Below are positions 7,645 to 17,226 of a DNA stretch of 40,411 nucleotides, piece by piece. How positions within the stretch are numbered: position 1 is the stretch's first letter; each line of letters opens with the position of its first letter. Origin of the DNA: Lampropedia hyalina DSM 16112 (lineage in GTDB: Bacteria; Pseudomonadota; Gammaproteobacteria; Burkholderiales; Burkholderiaceae_C). The translations under genes and the position numbers were made by a program. The stretch lies in assembly GCF_900129055.1 (NCBI RefSeq), contig NZ_FQUZ01000025.1, forward strand, positions 8,364 through 48,774, read 5' to 3'. A model generated the notes under the pieces. That model saw only the letters and a list, made by a program, of their open reading frames with translations, ran no database searches and was not told where the DNA came from.

Positions 7645-8136
7645 ATGGAAGCGCAAACGATTGACCTGCACATTGCCCGTAGCCCCCAGGATATGGACGA
7701 TGCGCGCTTGCTGTTCGAGGAATACGCCCAGAGCCTGGAACTGGACCTGGCCTTTCAGAACTTTGAGCACGAACTCGACACCCTCCCCGGCGACTATGCC
7801 GAACCCTCCGGCGTGATTTACCTCGCCCGCATCGATGGCCTGCTGGCAGGCTGCTGTGCCCTGCGGCCGCTGTTCAATACGCATTACTCCAACGCCTGCG
7901 AGATGAAACGCCTGTATGTGCGCAAGGCGTTCAGGGGCTTTGGCCTGGGTCGGCAGTTGAGCGAGGCGATTGTGGAGTTTGCCCATATCGCGGGCTATTC
8001 GTGCATTCTGCTCGATACGCTCAACGAAATGGAAACCGCCCGCGCCCTCTACGAAGAGCTGGGCTTTGCCGAAGTGGAGCCGTACTACTTCAACCCCTAC
8101 CCCGGCGCACGCTACCTCAAGGCCGATCTGAACTGA
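7645..8136 (+). CDS. GNAT-family N-acetyltransferase
   Basis: 163-residue cytoplasmic protein of the GNAT fold. The acetyl-CoA loop is in motif A, MKRLYVRKAFRGFGLGRQL (R97 to G102 fits the R/Q-x-x-G-x-G/A signature). Motif B appears as LLDTLNEMETARALYEELGF near the C-terminus. The substrate is unknown. It follows the TlpA-like gene by about 48 bases on the same strand, with AAGG before its ATG, and converges on hisI. Confidence 0.88.
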   Translation: MEAQTIDLHIARSPQDMDDARLLFEEYAQSLELDLAFQNFEHELDTLPGDYAEPSGVIYLARIDGLLAGCCALRPLFNTHYSNACEMKRLYVRKAFRGFGLGRQLSEAIVEFAHIAGYSCILLDTLNEMETARALYEELGFAEVEPYYFNPYPGARYLKADLN

Positions 8137-8169
8137 ACCGGCAACTGAAGCCGCAGATGCCTCACTCCA

Positions 8170-8586
8170 TCAGCCATAAATGCTGCCGGGGTCTTTGAGC
8201 ACCGGCTCCACGGTCTGCCACTGGCCGTGTTCCAGTTTCTGGAAAAAGCAACTGTGGCGGCCAGTGTGGCAGGCAATCGACGGAGCATGGCCGTGCTGGG
8301 TGATGGTCAGCAGCACCACATCGTTGTCGCAATCGAGGCGAATTTCGTGGACTTGCTGAAAATGCCCCGACTCCTCGCCCTTGTGCCAGAGCTTGCCTCG
8401 TGAGCGGCTGTAGTACACGGCCTGGCCGCGTGCGGCGGTGGCAGCCAGTGCCTCGCGGTTCATCCAGGCGAACATGAGCACGTCGCCCGTGCCCTGTTCC
8501 TGGGCGATCACCGGAACCAGCCCCTTGTCATCCCAGCGCACGGCATCCAGCCATGCGGCATCGGCGGTGTGGTTTGTTGCTGTCAT
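8170..8586 (-). CDS. hisI: Phosphoribosyl-AMP cyclohydrolase
   Basis: 138-residue histidine pathway enzyme that hydrolyses the purine ring of phosphoribosyl-AMP. Visible signatures are the metal-binding DCDNDVVLL and the Cys-rich [20 protein letters not shown] and [14 protein letters not shown] are family motifs. It is the cyclohydrolase domain only: no HisE pyrophosphohydrolase domain is fused, and no separate hisE follows. The chosen ATG 8586 has GGAAAG upstream. It is the last gene of the his cluster, 41 bases after hisF. Confidence 0.97.
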   Translation of the reverse strand: MTATNHTADAAWLDAVRWDDKGLVPVIAQEQGTGDVLMFAWMNREALAATAARGQAVYYSRSRGKLWHKGEESGHFQQVHEIRLDCDNDVVLLTITQHGHAPSIACHTGRHSCFFQKLEHGQWQTVEPVLKDPGSIYG

Positions 8587-8627
8587 CGTGTTTCTTTCCA
8601 AAAATCCCACGCTTGCGCTGGCCGCGC

Positions 8628-9428
8628 TCACAGGCGCACGGGAATTCCGCGACTGGCCATGTATTCCTTGGCCTGCTGCACCGTGTAGGTGCCAAAGTGG
8701 AAGATGCTGGCGGCCAGTACTGCGTCCGCGCCTCCTTGGGTCACGCCCTCTGCCAGATGCTCCAGCGTGCCCACACCGCCAGAGGCAATGACGGGAATGC
8801 CGACCGCGTCGCTGATGGTGCGGGTCAGCTCCAGATCGAAACCGGCCTTGGTGCCATCCCGGTCCATGCTGGTCAGCAGCAACTCACCCGCGCCGCGCTG
8901 CGCCATCTCCCGCGCCCATTGCACGGCATCCAGCCCGGTATCCTTGCGGCCACCGTGGCTGAACACATTCCAGCCGGGGCCGCGTGGCTGGCCGCTGGCA
9001 TCGGGCTGCTGTTGGGCCTCGGCACTGCGTCGCTTGGCATCGATGGCCACCACGATGCACTGCGAGCCGTATTTGTCGGAAGCCTCGCTGATGACTTGCG
9101 GGTTGGCGATGGCCGCTGAATTGAAGCTGGTCTTGTCGGCTCCGGCATTGAGCAGGCGGCGCACATCGGCCACGGTGCGCACCCCGCCGCCCACGGTCAG
9201 CGGAATGAAGACCTGCGAGGCCACGGCCTCGATGATGGGCAGAATCAGGTCGCGGCCATCGCTGGTGGCGGTGATGTCGAGGAAGGTGAGTTCATCCGCG
9301 CCCTGCTCGTTGTAGCGGGCGGCAATTTCCACGGGGTCGCCCGCATCGCGCAATTCCACGAAATTGACGCCCTTGACCACGCGCCCGCCCGTGACATCCA
9401 GGCAGGGAATAATCCGTTTGGCCAGCAT
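8628..9428 (-). CDS. hisF: Imidazole glycerol phosphate synthase, cyclase subunit
   Basis: 266-residue TIM-barrel subunit that, with HisH, makes imidazole glycerol phosphate and AICAR. The catalytic aspartates are in IPCLDVTGG near the N-terminus and VVAIDAKR mid-protein. GGGVRT and VIASGGVG are phosphate-binding loops. After the second aspartate an insertion, [14 protein letters not shown], lengthens the protein slightly beyond the usual 250-258. The start ATG 9428 has AAGGAG nine bases upstream. Confidence 0.97.
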   Translation of the reverse strand: MLAKRIIPCLDVTGGRVVKGVNFVELRDAGDPVEIAARYNEQGADELTFLDITATSDGRDLILPIIEAVASQVFIPLTVGGGVRTVADVRRLLNAGADKTSFNSAAIANPQVISEASDKYGSQCIVVAIDAKRRSAEAQQQPDASGQPRGPGWNVFSHGGRKDTGLDAVQWAREMAQRGAGELLLTSMDRDGTKAGFDLELTRTISDAVGIPVIASGGVGTLEHLAEGVTQGGADAVLAASIFHFGTYTVQQAKEYMASRGIPVRL

Positions 9429-9535
9429 GACAGCCTGCTCCTTGGCAATGCACATGGATTGCCGCTATGTTTTGTTGGTAAGAGTAGCAAGGCGGGCGGC
9501 AGCGCGTGCCGGTCTGCCCGCCTGGGTAGGCAGCG

Positions 9536-10282
9536 TTACAGCGTGGCGGCCAGTTCGTCGGCGCGTTCCTGCGCCTTGGCAAAATCCAGCGCGCCGGTGT
9601 AGATGGAGCGGCCACAGATCACGCCTTCCACTCCTTCGTGCTCCACGGCTACCAGTTGCTCGATGTCCGCAATGCCCGACAGTCCGCCCGATGCGATGAT
9701 CGGCACGTCCACGGCCTGCGCCAGGCGCACGGTGGCCTCCACATTGATGCCGGTGAGCATGCCATCGCGGCCAATGTCGGTGTAGATGATGGACTCGATG
9801 CCATAGTCCTCGAACTTGCGGGCCAGATCGACCACATCCACGCCGGTGATCTTGCTCCAGCCATCGGTGGCCACCTTGCCGTCCTTGGCATCGATGCCGA
9901 CGATGATATGGCCGCCGAAGGCACTGCACGCATCGCGCAGGAAACCGGGGTTCTTCACCGCCGCCGTGCCGATGATGACGTAGCTGATGCCGCTGTCGAT
10001 GTACTGCTCGATGGTGTCCAGATCGCGGATGCCGCCGCCCAGTTGCACGGGGATGCGCTCGTCCACCTCTTTCAGGATGGACTTGATGGCCAACAGATTG
10101 CGGGGCTTGCCCGCGAACGCGCCGTTCAGATCGACCAGATGCAGCCGCCTCGCGCCTTCGTTGAGCCAGCGGCGCGCCACCAGCGCGGGTTCCTCGCCGA
10201 AAGTGGTGGATTGATCCATATCGCCTTGCACGAGGCGAACGCAGTGGCCATCCTTGAGGTCAATTGCAGGAATCAGAAGCAT
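9536..10282 (-). CDS. hisA: ProFAR isomerase
   Basis: 248-residue TIM-barrel enzyme of histidine synthesis that isomerises the ProFAR aminoaldose to the ketose PRFAR. The catalytic acids are in IPAIDLKDG near residue 8 and [10 protein letters not shown] mid-protein; phosphate loops QLGGGIRD and IASGGLSG are clear. Length is standard. It is followed by hisF after about 107 bases and preceded by hisH after 90. Confidence 0.97.
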   Translation of the reverse strand: MLLIPAIDLKDGHCVRLVQGDMDQSTTFGEEPALVARRWLNEGARRLHLVDLNGAFAGKPRNLLAIKSILKEVDERIPVQLGGGIRDLDTIEQYIDSGISYVIIGTAAVKNPGFLRDACSAFGGHIIVGIDAKDGKVATDGWSKITGVDVVDLARKFEDYGIESIIYTDIGRDGMLTGINVEATVRLAQAVDVPIIASGGLSGIADIEQLVAVEHEGVEGVICGRSIYTGALDFAKAQERADELAATL

Positions 10283-10372
10283 GGGAGATCAGACAGTGTG
10301 AGCGGCGCAGCGTGCGCACGGGGTTGATGGAAAGGAAAGCGGAAGAAAACGCCACAGCCACCAATCATGGCT

Positions 10373-11038
10373 TCATGGCTGCCAGCGCAGGAAGTTGCGG
10401 TACAGCGCGATGCCCTGGTCGGCACTTTTTTCGGGGTGAAATTGTGTCGCAAAAAGGTTGTCGCGCACAATGGCCGAGGCGAATGGTTCGCCATATTCGG
10501 TGTATCCGGCGCAATGCTCCGGGCGGTCGGGCTGGGCATAATAGCTGTGGACGAAGTAGAACCAGCTGCCATCGGCAATGCCCTGCCACATGGGGTGATT
10601 CGGATGGGCCGCACTGCGGTGCACGCGGTTCCAACCCATTTGCGGGATTTTGTAGCGGCTGCCATCGGGCTGCAACCGCCCTTCCAGCGCAAAACGCCGC
10701 ACCCGCCCCGGAATCAGGCCCAGCGAGGGCGTATCGCCCTCCTCGCTGTGCTCCAGCAGCATCTGCATGCCCACGCAGACCCCGAACAGCGGCTTGCTCT
10801 GCGCGGCCTGCAACACCGGCTCCAGCAGGCCCGAGGCGCGCAACTCGCGCATGCAGTCGGCCATCGCGCCCTGCCCCGGCAGGATGATGCGGTTGGCCGC
10901 GCGCAAGATGGCAGGGTCGTTGCTGAGCGTGACCTGCCAGGGAGTGTCTGCCGCCGCATGCACCGCCGCCTGCCAGACCGAGCGCAGGTTGCCGGAGCCG
11001 TAATCGACCACCACCAGGGTTTTGGAGGAATCAGTCAT
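10373..11038 (-). CDS. hisH: Imidazole glycerol phosphate synthase, glutaminase subunit
   Basis: 221-residue class I glutamine amidotransferase that supplies ammonia to HisF. The catalytic triad is visible: Cys88 in [10 protein letters not shown], and His201 and Glu203 in FHPEKS. The N-terminal [13 protein letters not shown] is characteristic. No strong ribosome-binding site stands before the ATG, as for hisA and hisB here. Confidence 0.97.
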   Translation of the reverse strand: MTDSSKTLVVVDYGSGNLRSVWQAAVHAAADTPWQVTLSNDPAILRAANRIILPGQGAMADCMRELRASGLLEPVLQAAQSKPLFGVCVGMQMLLEHSEEGDTPSLGLIPGRVRRFALEGRLQPDGSRYKIPQMGWNRVHRSAAHPNHPMWQGIADGSWFYFVHSYYAQPDRPEHCAGYTEYGEPFASAIVRDNLFATQFHPEKSADQGIALYRNFLRWQP

Positions 11039-11091
11039 CGAGAATCAGGAATTCGGGAAAAAATAGGTCAGTATCAGGGAGCGAAGCGGTT

Positions 11092-11715
11092 TCAGAGTAC
11101 GCCCTTGGTGGAAGGAATCACGCCGACCATGCGGGCATCCTGCTCCACGGCCATGCGCAAGGCGCGGCCAAACGCCTTGAATGCAGTCTCGGCCTGATGG
11201 TGGGCGTTGATGCCCTTGAGGTTGTCCACATGCACGGTAGCCAATGCGTGGTTGGCAAAGCCCTGGAAGAATTCATAGGCCAGTTGGGTGTCGAACTGGC
11301 CGATCATGCCACTGGTGAAGGGAATGTGGAAATGCAGGCCGGGCCGACCGGAGAGATCGATGACCACGCGGCTGAGGGCTTCATCCAGCGGCACATAGGC
11401 GTGGCCGTAGCGGCGCAGACCTTTCTTGTCGCCCACGGCACGGGCAATCGCCTGCCCCAGCGTGATGCCCACATCTTCTACGGTGTGGTGCCCATCAATG
11501 TGCAGATCGCCCTGGCAATGCACGTCCAGATCGATCAGGCCGTGGCGGGCAATCTGGTCGAGCATGTGATCGAAGAAGCCGATGCCGGTGTGCAGGTTGC
11601 TGATACCACTGCCATCGAGATTCACCCGCACATGAATGCGGGTTTCGGCCGTGTCGCGGCTGACTTCGGCAATGCGGCTGCTGTGCTGGGTGGGAACGAG
11701 CGCGGAAGAGGTCAT
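11092..11715 (-). CDS. hisB: Imidazoleglycerol-phosphate dehydratase
   Basis: 207-residue manganese enzyme that dehydrates imidazole glycerol phosphate. Duplicated metal-binding histidine motifs are seen: [23 protein letters not shown] and [12 protein letters not shown]. It is the monofunctional form, without the N-terminal phosphatase domain of E. coli HisB. The start ATG 11715 is chosen because family homology begins soon after; a longer in-frame extension exists. It is the first his gene here; hisG, hisD and hisC are not upstream. Confidence 0.97.
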   Translation of the reverse strand: MTSSALVPTQHSSRIAEVSRDTAETRIHVRVNLDGSGISNLHTGIGFFDHMLDQIARHGLIDLDVHCQGDLHIDGHHTVEDVGITLGQAIARAVGDKKGLRRYGHAYVPLDEALSRVVIDLSGRPGLHFHIPFTSGMIGQFDTQLAYEFFQGFANHALATVHVDNLKGINAHHQAETAFKAFGRALRMAVEQDARMVGVIPSTKGVL

Positions 11716-11832
11716 GGATCGGTGGGGTTGGCCTGTTATGCCTGTTGTAACAATCGGGAAACCCAATGGGAGTATGGCTGTATTGTGCCGCAAATTCCCG
11801 TTGCTACCGGCAGAGCGTGCATGCGTGCGCCA

Positions 11833-12852
11833 TCAGCCACCTGCTTTGGCCAGTGCGCGGATGTCGGCAATCGCGGCCTCGCCACCCACGGCATCGGCCA
11901 TTTTTTCCCAGACGGCATGTGCCCCGGCTTCCCAGGCCGGGCGGTTCTCGGCGGGCAGCACCTGCGCCCCTGCCGCCTGCGCAATCTGCATGGACACAGC
12001 TTCATCGGCCTGCATCAGGGTGTTGAAAGTCTGCGCGGCTTCGCGGGCGGCAGCCTGGAACACCGCCTGCTGTTCGGGCGACAACCGGCTCCAGAAGGAC
12101 TGCGAGAAATACACCACGCCAGTCGCCCAGATATGAGCGGTTTCGGTCAGGCAGGGCACGACTTCGTAGAGGCGAAACCCCGCGTAGGCCGATTGGGTCA
12201 AGTCCATTGCCTCGACCACGCCATTGGCCAGTGCGTTGTAGGTTTCCGGGATCGGGATGCCAGTGGGAATGGCCCCGTAGGCCGACCACAGCTGCGTATG
12301 CAGCGCGCTCTGGACGCTGCGAAAACGCAGGCCGCGCAAGCCATCGGGTGTGGTGATGGGGGTCTTGGTCAGCAAATGGCGTGCCCCATAGTTGATATAG
12401 GCCAGCACCACGAATTGCTGGCTTGCGAACCGTTGCTGCAAGCGTTGCCCCGGCGCGCCTTCGGTGGCCCGCTGCACATGGGCGGCATCCTGGAACAGGA
12501 AGGGCAAATCCAGCACCTGCGCTTCAGGCACCCAGGCCGACAGGGCCGATACCGTGGAGAGGCTGGCCTGCACCGCGCCCAGCCGGATGGCTTCGGCCAC
12601 CTCCCGCTCGCCACCCAATGCGGCATTTTTCACGATATTGAAGCGGAATGCACCGGGCAACCGCTGCTGCACCAGTTCGGCAAATCGGTGCCAGATGCGC
12701 GTCTCCGGCTTGTCATCCCCCAGCAGCGAGGCCACCGTCACCGTCGTGGCCTTGGCGGCATGGGCCGGGCGATTCAGTGCCATTCCAGTCGTTCCTGCCA
12801 TGGCAGCGAGTGTCGCCATGCGGTGCACAAACGTGCGTCGGTTCAAACCCAT
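11833..12852 (-). CDS. TRAP transporter substrate-binding protein (DctP type)
   Basis: 339-residue periplasmic binding protein for a TRAP transporter. The N-terminus reads NRRTFVHRMATLAAMAG, a twin-arginine-like export signal with cleavage near PAHA-AKA. Family landmarks include the LRFRSVQS region with the conserved Arg contacting carboxylate ligands, and PIPETYNALANGVVEAMD. The ligand is therefore probably an organic acid, but its identity cannot be read. The ATG at 12852 is preceded by AAGGAG with seven bases; a TTG three bases upstream is less well placed. It follows the permease gene by 24 bases. Confidence 0.93.
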   Translation of the reverse strand: MGLNRRTFVHRMATLAAMAGTTGMALNRPAHAAKATTVTVASLLGDDKPETRIWHRFAELVQQRLPGAFRFNIVKNAALGGEREVAEAIRLGAVQASLSTVSALSAWVPEAQVLDLPFLFQDAAHVQRATEGAPGQRLQQRFASQQFVVLAYINYGARHLLTKTPITTPDGLRGLRFRSVQSALHTQLWSAYGAIPTGIPIPETYNALANGVVEAMDLTQSAYAGFRLYEVVPCLTETAHIWATGVVYFSQSFWSRLSPEQQAVFQAAAREAAQTFNTLMQADEAVSMQIAQAAGAQVLPAENRPAWEAGAHAVWEKMADAVGGEAAIADIRALAKAGG

Positions 12853-12876
12853 CAAATTGCTCCTTTTCTTGGTATT

Positions 12877-14730
12877 TCAAAATAACGGCGGCAACCACAG
12901 GGCTGCGGCGCACAGCAGGGCCAGTGCCGCCAGCAAGGCCAGCACATACGGCCAGACCGCGCGGAACATGGCTGTGGCGGGCACACCGCTGAGGCCGCTG
13001 ACGACCAGAATCAGCATGCCACAGGGTGGGGTCAGGCCACCGATCATCAGCGTCACGACCACAATCACGCCAAAGGCCACCGGGTCAATGCCCGCCTGCA
13101 CCGCCAGTGGCAACAGCAAGGGGGCCAGCAGCAAAATGGCTGCGCCGGTATCCAGCACCAGTCCCAGCAGCAGCAACAGGCCGCAGATGAGCAACAGCAC
13201 CCATGCCGGATGCGTGCCCCACTGCGCCAGCGTGGCCACCCACTGGCTGGAGAGGCCATCCACCGCCAGTGCGAACGCCAGCGGCCCGGCAGTGCCGATC
13301 AGCATACCGATGGCAGCGGCCTCGCCTGCCGCCTGGCGCAGGCCGTGGTACAGCCCACGCCATCCCAGCCGTGCCCCCCAGCCCAGCAGCAAGGTGTAGC
13401 AGGCTGCCACGGCTGCGGCCTCCGTGGTGGTGACCACGCCCATGCGGATGCCCAGCACCACAATCACCCCCAGCCCCAACGCGGGAATGGCTGCAACTGC
13501 CGCGCTGCGCACCTGTGCCCCATCCGCTCTGGGGCGCGTGCCACCTGCACCGGCTTGCGTGGCGCAAGGGGCTGTCAGGCGCATGGCCAGCCCCAGCATC
13601 ACGGCCATCACCAGTCCCGCCAGCACACCGCCCACCAGCAAACGCCCTACCGACAACTGGGTGGCTGCGGCCAGCATCAGGAAGGCAATCGAAGGGGGAA
13701 TCACATTGTCCAGCACTGCCGTGGCGGCCACAATCGCCCCGGCACGCTCGGGCCGATAGCCGTGGCGCACCAGTTCCGGGTAGAACGTGGCCGTGCCGAA
13801 TGCCGCATTCGCCACCGAAGAACCCGATGCCCCGGAAAACAGCACACTGCTGAGCAAGGTGGTCTGCGCCAGCCCGCCACGCCAGTGCCCGACCAGCGCG
13901 CTGGATAGCCGCACCAGCCGCGCTGCCATGCCGGACTGGGTCAGCCACACCCCGGCCAGCAGGAAAAACGGAATGGCCAGCAACAGAAAGCGCGACATGC
14001 CCGTGACCACGTTGTGTACCAGCGCGGGTTCCGGCAGGCTGCTGCCCCAGGGAATGGCCAGGTACGCGGCGGCCAGAAACGCATGGGGCAAGGGTGCGCC
14101 CACCAGCAACCCCAGCAGGGCAAACACCGCCAACACCAGCGAACTGGGTGCATCCAGCGGCCAGTGGCCCCACTGCCCCACGCCATAGGCCAGAACAGCC
14201 AGTCCCGCAGCACACAGCAGCGACCAGACGCGCCCCTGTGCCAGATGGCGCAACAGCACCAGGGCCAGCATCAATACGCCGCTGCCCGCAAACAAGGCAA
14301 AGCGCAGCCATTGCGGCAGGCCCAGGGCGGGCGAAATGCCGCCAATCATGCCCACCATCCGGCTACCGCCCAGCGCGATCACCAGTGCGCTGAGCAGCAC
14401 GCAGGCATCGGCCAGCCCATCGGCAAGCGGCTGTGCCCATTCGGGCAGACGGTCGCGCACACCCACCAGCCGCAAGGCCAGCGTACTGTGCAAAGCCAGT
14501 GGCGCGCCCACGGCAATCAAGGCCACATGCAGCCAGATGGCCGCATCTTCCGCACCCACCCAGCCCGTGCCGAAGCCATAGCGCAACACTACCGAGGCCA
14601 TCACCAGCAGCAACAAAACCGCCAACAACGCTGCCCCGGCCACGCCCAGCACTGCCTCCAGTGCGCGCAGAGCCTGCGAGGCCCGTCGGGCGACAGGATT
14701 CAGGGCTGCCGCAGGAGCCATCGTATTCAT
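12877..14730 (-). CDS. TRAP transporter fused permease (DctQ-DctM)
   Basis: 617-residue inner-membrane protein. The first third (about 20-190) is a DctQ-like small subunit with four membrane segments, including AEDAAIWLHVALIAVGAP. The rest is a DctM-like subunit of about a dozen segments with FFLLAGVWL, LFSGASGSSVANAAF, NVIPPSIAFL and MIGGLTPPCGMLI. It carries substrate with Na+ or H+ together with the downstream DctP. The start is fixed by context: the ATG overlaps the TGA of the upstream NIPSNAP gene as ATGA. Confidence 0.94.
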   Translation of the reverse strand: MNTMAPAAALNPVARRASQALRALEAVLGVAGAALLAVLLLLVMASVVLRYGFGTGWVGAEDAAIWLHVALIAVGAPLALHSTLALRLVGVRDRLPEWAQPLADGLADACVLLSALVIALGGSRMVGMIGGISPALGLPQWLRFALFAGSGVLMLALVLLRHLAQGRVWSLLCAAGLAVLAYGVGQWGHWPLDAPSSLVLAVFALLGLLVGAPLPHAFLAAAYLAIPWGSSLPEPALVHNVVTGMSRFLLLAIPFFLLAGVWLTQSGMAARLVRLSSALVGHWRGGLAQTTLLSSVLFSGASGSSVANAAFGTATFYPELVRHGYRPERAGAIVAATAVLDNVIPPSIAFLMLAAATQLSVGRLLVGGVLAGLVMAVMLGLAMRLTAPCATQAGAGGTRPRADGAQVRSAAVAAIPALGLGVIVVLGIRMGVVTTTEAAAVAACYTLLLGWGARLGWRGLYHGLRQAAGEAAAIGMLIGTAGPLAFALAVDGLSSQWVATLAQWGTHPAWVLLLICGLLLLLGLVLDTGAAILLLAPLLLPLAVQAGIDPVAFGVIVVVTLMIGGLTPPCGMLILVVSGLSGVPATAMFRAVWPYVLALLAALALLCAAALWLPPLF

Positions 14731-15041
14731 TGCATCGGTGAAAATGCCGTGGGGCGCAGAATGCGGCTGCGCATGCTCTGCACAAAGCCCGAGGTCTTGC
14801 GGCGAAAGGTCTGCCACTGTGGGTCAGCCTCCAGCGCGGCGCGACGGCGTTCGCGCTCGCCCAGATTCTCGTAACGCCACACATGCACCACCTCGTTCAC
14901 CACACCCGTATCGGTGGTGAACCAGCCCACCAGATGCCCCAGATGCGACACCTGCAAGGCCATGCCTTCCTCGGCATAGATGTCCAGGTATTCGCGCACA
15001 TGTGCCGGGTGAATGGCGTAAGTCCGCTCATCGAGAATCAT
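14727..15041 (-). CDS. NIPSNAP family protein
   Basis: 104-residue cytoplasmic protein of the NIPSNAP/dimeric alpha-beta barrel type. MILDERTYAIHPAHVREYL at the start and VNEVVHVWRYENLGERERRR in the middle are typical; no signal peptide. Biochemical roles in bacteria are poorly known. The ATG at 15041 follows GGAAAGGG. Its stop overlaps the start of the TRAP permease gene, so it is translationally coupled to the transporter and may act on the transported compound; that is inference. Confidence 0.88.
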   Translation of the reverse strand: MILDERTYAIHPAHVREYLDIYAEEGMALQVSHLGHLVGWFTTDTGVVNEVVHVWRYENLGERERRRAALEADPQWQTFRRKTSGFVQSMRSRILRPTAFSPMQ

Positions 15042-15321
15042 GCTGTTGCCCTTTCCGGGTCTGCCGCACACCCATGCGGCAGACAAAAAACAGGCAGTAT
15101 AAATTTCCCTCCTCCATGCCCAGACAGCCTTGCGCCATAACCGCATCCAGCACACAGCCATCGCATCGGCTGCGGCCGGGCGCAATGGCCCTGTGCTTGC
15201 CACTGGGCAGCGTGACTTTCGCCACCGGATGGCCTACATTTCATGGTCAGGCATGAGCGTGTTTTCCAGCCTCCTGCGTGCCCTGTCCATTGTTTTTCCG
15301 CATCATTTCGCATGGATTGCC

Positions 15322-16419
15322 ATGAACTCACAAGAAACCCTGCAAAGCCGTGCCTTCATTGCTGCCCTGATCGCCGTGACGATTGGCTTCTTCATTCTGC
15401 TGGAGCCTTTTTATTCGGCCATTTTCTGGGCGGCCACGCTGGCCGTGCTGTTCTGGCCGATTCACCAGAAGATTCTGAGGCGCATGCCCGGCAGAACCAA
15501 TCTGGCTTCGGTGACGACGCTGCTGGTCTGTACCCTGATTGTCATCATTCCGCTGGTGCTGGTGGGCATTTCGCTGGTGCAGGAGGTGCTGTCGTTCTAC
15601 GGCCGCATGACCAGCGGCGGCAACTCATTCGACCAGTATCTGCAACAGATCAGCGATGCCACGCCGGAATGGGTGTGGCAATGGCTCAACCGCTTCGGCC
15701 TTGACGGGCTGGACGAGGTGCAGCAAAAGATGGCAGAAGTGGCCACACAGGCCCTGTCGGTGGTGTACACGCGTGCGGTGAACATCGGCCAGAACACCAT
15801 GCAGTTTGCCATTTCGTTCTTCCTGATGATGTACCTGCTGTTCTTCTGCTTCCGGGACGGCGCGCACATCATGGGGCATATGCGCCGCGCCATTCCCATG
15901 CAAAAGGATCACCTGGGCAATCTGGCCAACAAGTTCACCTCGGTGGTCAAGGCCACCATCAAGGGCAACATCACGGTGGCAGCCGTGCAGGGGTCGCTGG
16001 GCGGCCTGATGTTCCTGGCACTGGGCATTCAGGGGCCCATGATGTGGGGGGTGGTGATGGCCTTTCTGTCCCTTCTGCCTGCCGTGGGAGCCGGTCTGGT
16101 CTGGGGGCCTGTGGCGATTTACCTGCTGGCGACAGGCTCCATCGTCAAGGGCATCATCATGATTGTGGTGGGCGTGGGGGTGATTGGCCTGGTGGACAAT
16201 ATCCTGCGCCCCATTCTGGTGGGCAAGGAAACCAAGATGCCAGACTACCTGGTGCTGCTGTCCACGCTGGGCGGTCTGTCATTGTTCGGCCTGACGGGCT
16301 TTGTGGCAGGGCCGGTCATTGCCGCGCTGTTCATTGCCATCTGGGCATTGTTCATCAATCGCAAGGAAGATCGGGAGCCTGTGGCCAGCCCAGCCAAACC
16401 CCCTTCGCAGGGGCATTGA
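15322..16419 (+). CDS. AI-2E/PerM family membrane protein
   Basis: 365-residue inner-membrane protein with about eight membrane segments. The first pair is AFIAALIAVTIGFFILLEPF and the following stretch to LAVLFWPIHQ. A soluble middle part (about 95-150) precedes AISFFLMMYLLFFCF and the C-terminal block with the family motif VDNILRPILVGK. Members are called autoinducer-2 exporters or PerM permeases, but the substrate of this one is unknown. The ATG at 15322 puts the first membrane segment in the usual place; the frame is open further upstream. It is divergent from the NIPSNAP gene over 280 bases with no other gene seen there. Confidence 0.88.
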   Translation: MNSQETLQSRAFIAALIAVTIGFFILLEPFYSAIFWAATLAVLFWPIHQKILRRMPGRTNLASVTTLLVCTLIVIIPLVLVGISLVQEVLSFYGRMTSGGNSFDQYLQQISDATPEWVWQWLNRFGLDGLDEVQQKMAEVATQALSVVYTRAVNIGQNTMQFAISFFLMMYLLFFCFRDGAHIMGHMRRAIPMQKDHLGNLANKFTSVVKATIKGNITVAAVQGSLGGLMFLALGIQGPMMWGVVMAFLSLLPAVGAGLVWGPVAIYLLATGSIVKGIIMIVVGVGVIGLVDNILRPILVGKETKMPDYLVLLSTLGGLSLFGLTGFVAGPVIAALFIAIWALFINRKEDREPVASPAKPPSQGH

Positions 16420-16450
16420 CCCCCTGCCTTGCACACTTTCTTGCCATGCA

Positions 16451-16476
16451 ACCGCTCCAACAAGGGGCGGTTTTTT
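16451..16476 (+). terminator. Rho-independent terminator after the PerM-like gene
   Basis: ACCGCTCC (16451-16458) pairs with GGGGCGGT (16464-16471) with one G-U pair, around loop AACAA, followed by a run of six T. It lies 31 bases past the stop codon. Confidence 0.9.
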
Positions 16477-16488
16477 GATGGCAGGCGA

Positions 16489-16950
16489 TCAGTGTCCCAG
16501 CACCACGCTGGCAATGATGCCGGTGGCAATGGCGATCAGCACATAGTCGGCTCCCACCTGTACCCACTGCTGCCCCCGTCCGGGGGGCGGGAGCTTGTGC
16601 CCGCGCCAGTCATCCACCACATACTGTGGACGGCGGTGGTTCTGGGACAGGCGGTCGCCCGAATGCAGATTGCGCTGCGGGCCTGCACCCCGTCTCGTCT
16701 CAGCCTTCTTCTCTACAGGTCGGGTGGCTTTTCTGGCAGGCTCTGCCTTTTTGGGCTGCTGGTTGTCCGCCTTGCGCCTGTCCTGCTGTGGCTCCTGCTT
16801 CTTGTGCTGCGGCTTGGCAGCCTGCTGCTGGGTCTGCGGTTGCTTTCTGTGCGATTCCCGCTCATCACCGGGCTGTGCCAGGCCCCATGTGGGCACGGCC
16901 ACCAGCGCACTGGCCAAGGCGGTGGCCATCCATTTCCTGCGGTCGATCAT
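16489..16950 (-). CDS. Exported RcnB-like protein
   Basis: 153-residue protein with a signal peptide (ATALASALVAVPTWGLAQ, cleavage near 25). Residues 30-100 are a low-complexity, very basic stretch rich in Gln, Lys and Arg. The last 45 residues, from YVVDDWRGHKLPPPGRGQQW to YVLIAIATGIIASVV, form the RcnB domain, whose E. coli founder is a periplasmic protein affecting nickel and cobalt homeostasis. A metal role here is not shown. It has AAGGAG before the ATG, is convergent with the PerM-like gene and divergent from the next small gene. Confidence 0.85.
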   Translation of the reverse strand: MIDRRKWMATALASALVAVPTWGLAQPGDERESHRKQPQTQQQAAKPQHKKQEPQQDRRKADNQQPKKAEPARKATRPVEKKAETRRGAGPQRNLHSGDRLSQNHRRPQYVVDDWRGHKLPPPGRGQQWVQVGADYVLIAIATGIIASVVLGH

Positions 16951-17226
16951 CGTCGGACTCCTTTTGGTTCACTGGAAGCAGGCCCATGCCTGTCCATGCT
17001 TTCGGCGTTTCCATTGTGGTCGCCGAATGTGATGGCTGGGCATCGCTTCGGTAAAGCCTGGTAAAGCCACTGACCGCCAGCACGCTGGTGGACGTGGCCC
17101 CTCTGTCAAGGCCGGGTATCGCGTGTGAACCGGGCGTAAAACTCCGGTAAAAGCCCCCGATGAAGCCTCTTGCCAGAGAGAGTCGCCATCAATAATGGAA
17201 TCTCCCGCATTTTTCAAGGAGTCTGT

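Noticed and set aside
15130-15321. N-terminal extension of the PerM-like gene from an earlier ATG
   Set aside because: The extra 64 residues are not conserved-looking and the first membrane segment sits properly after the ATG at 15322.
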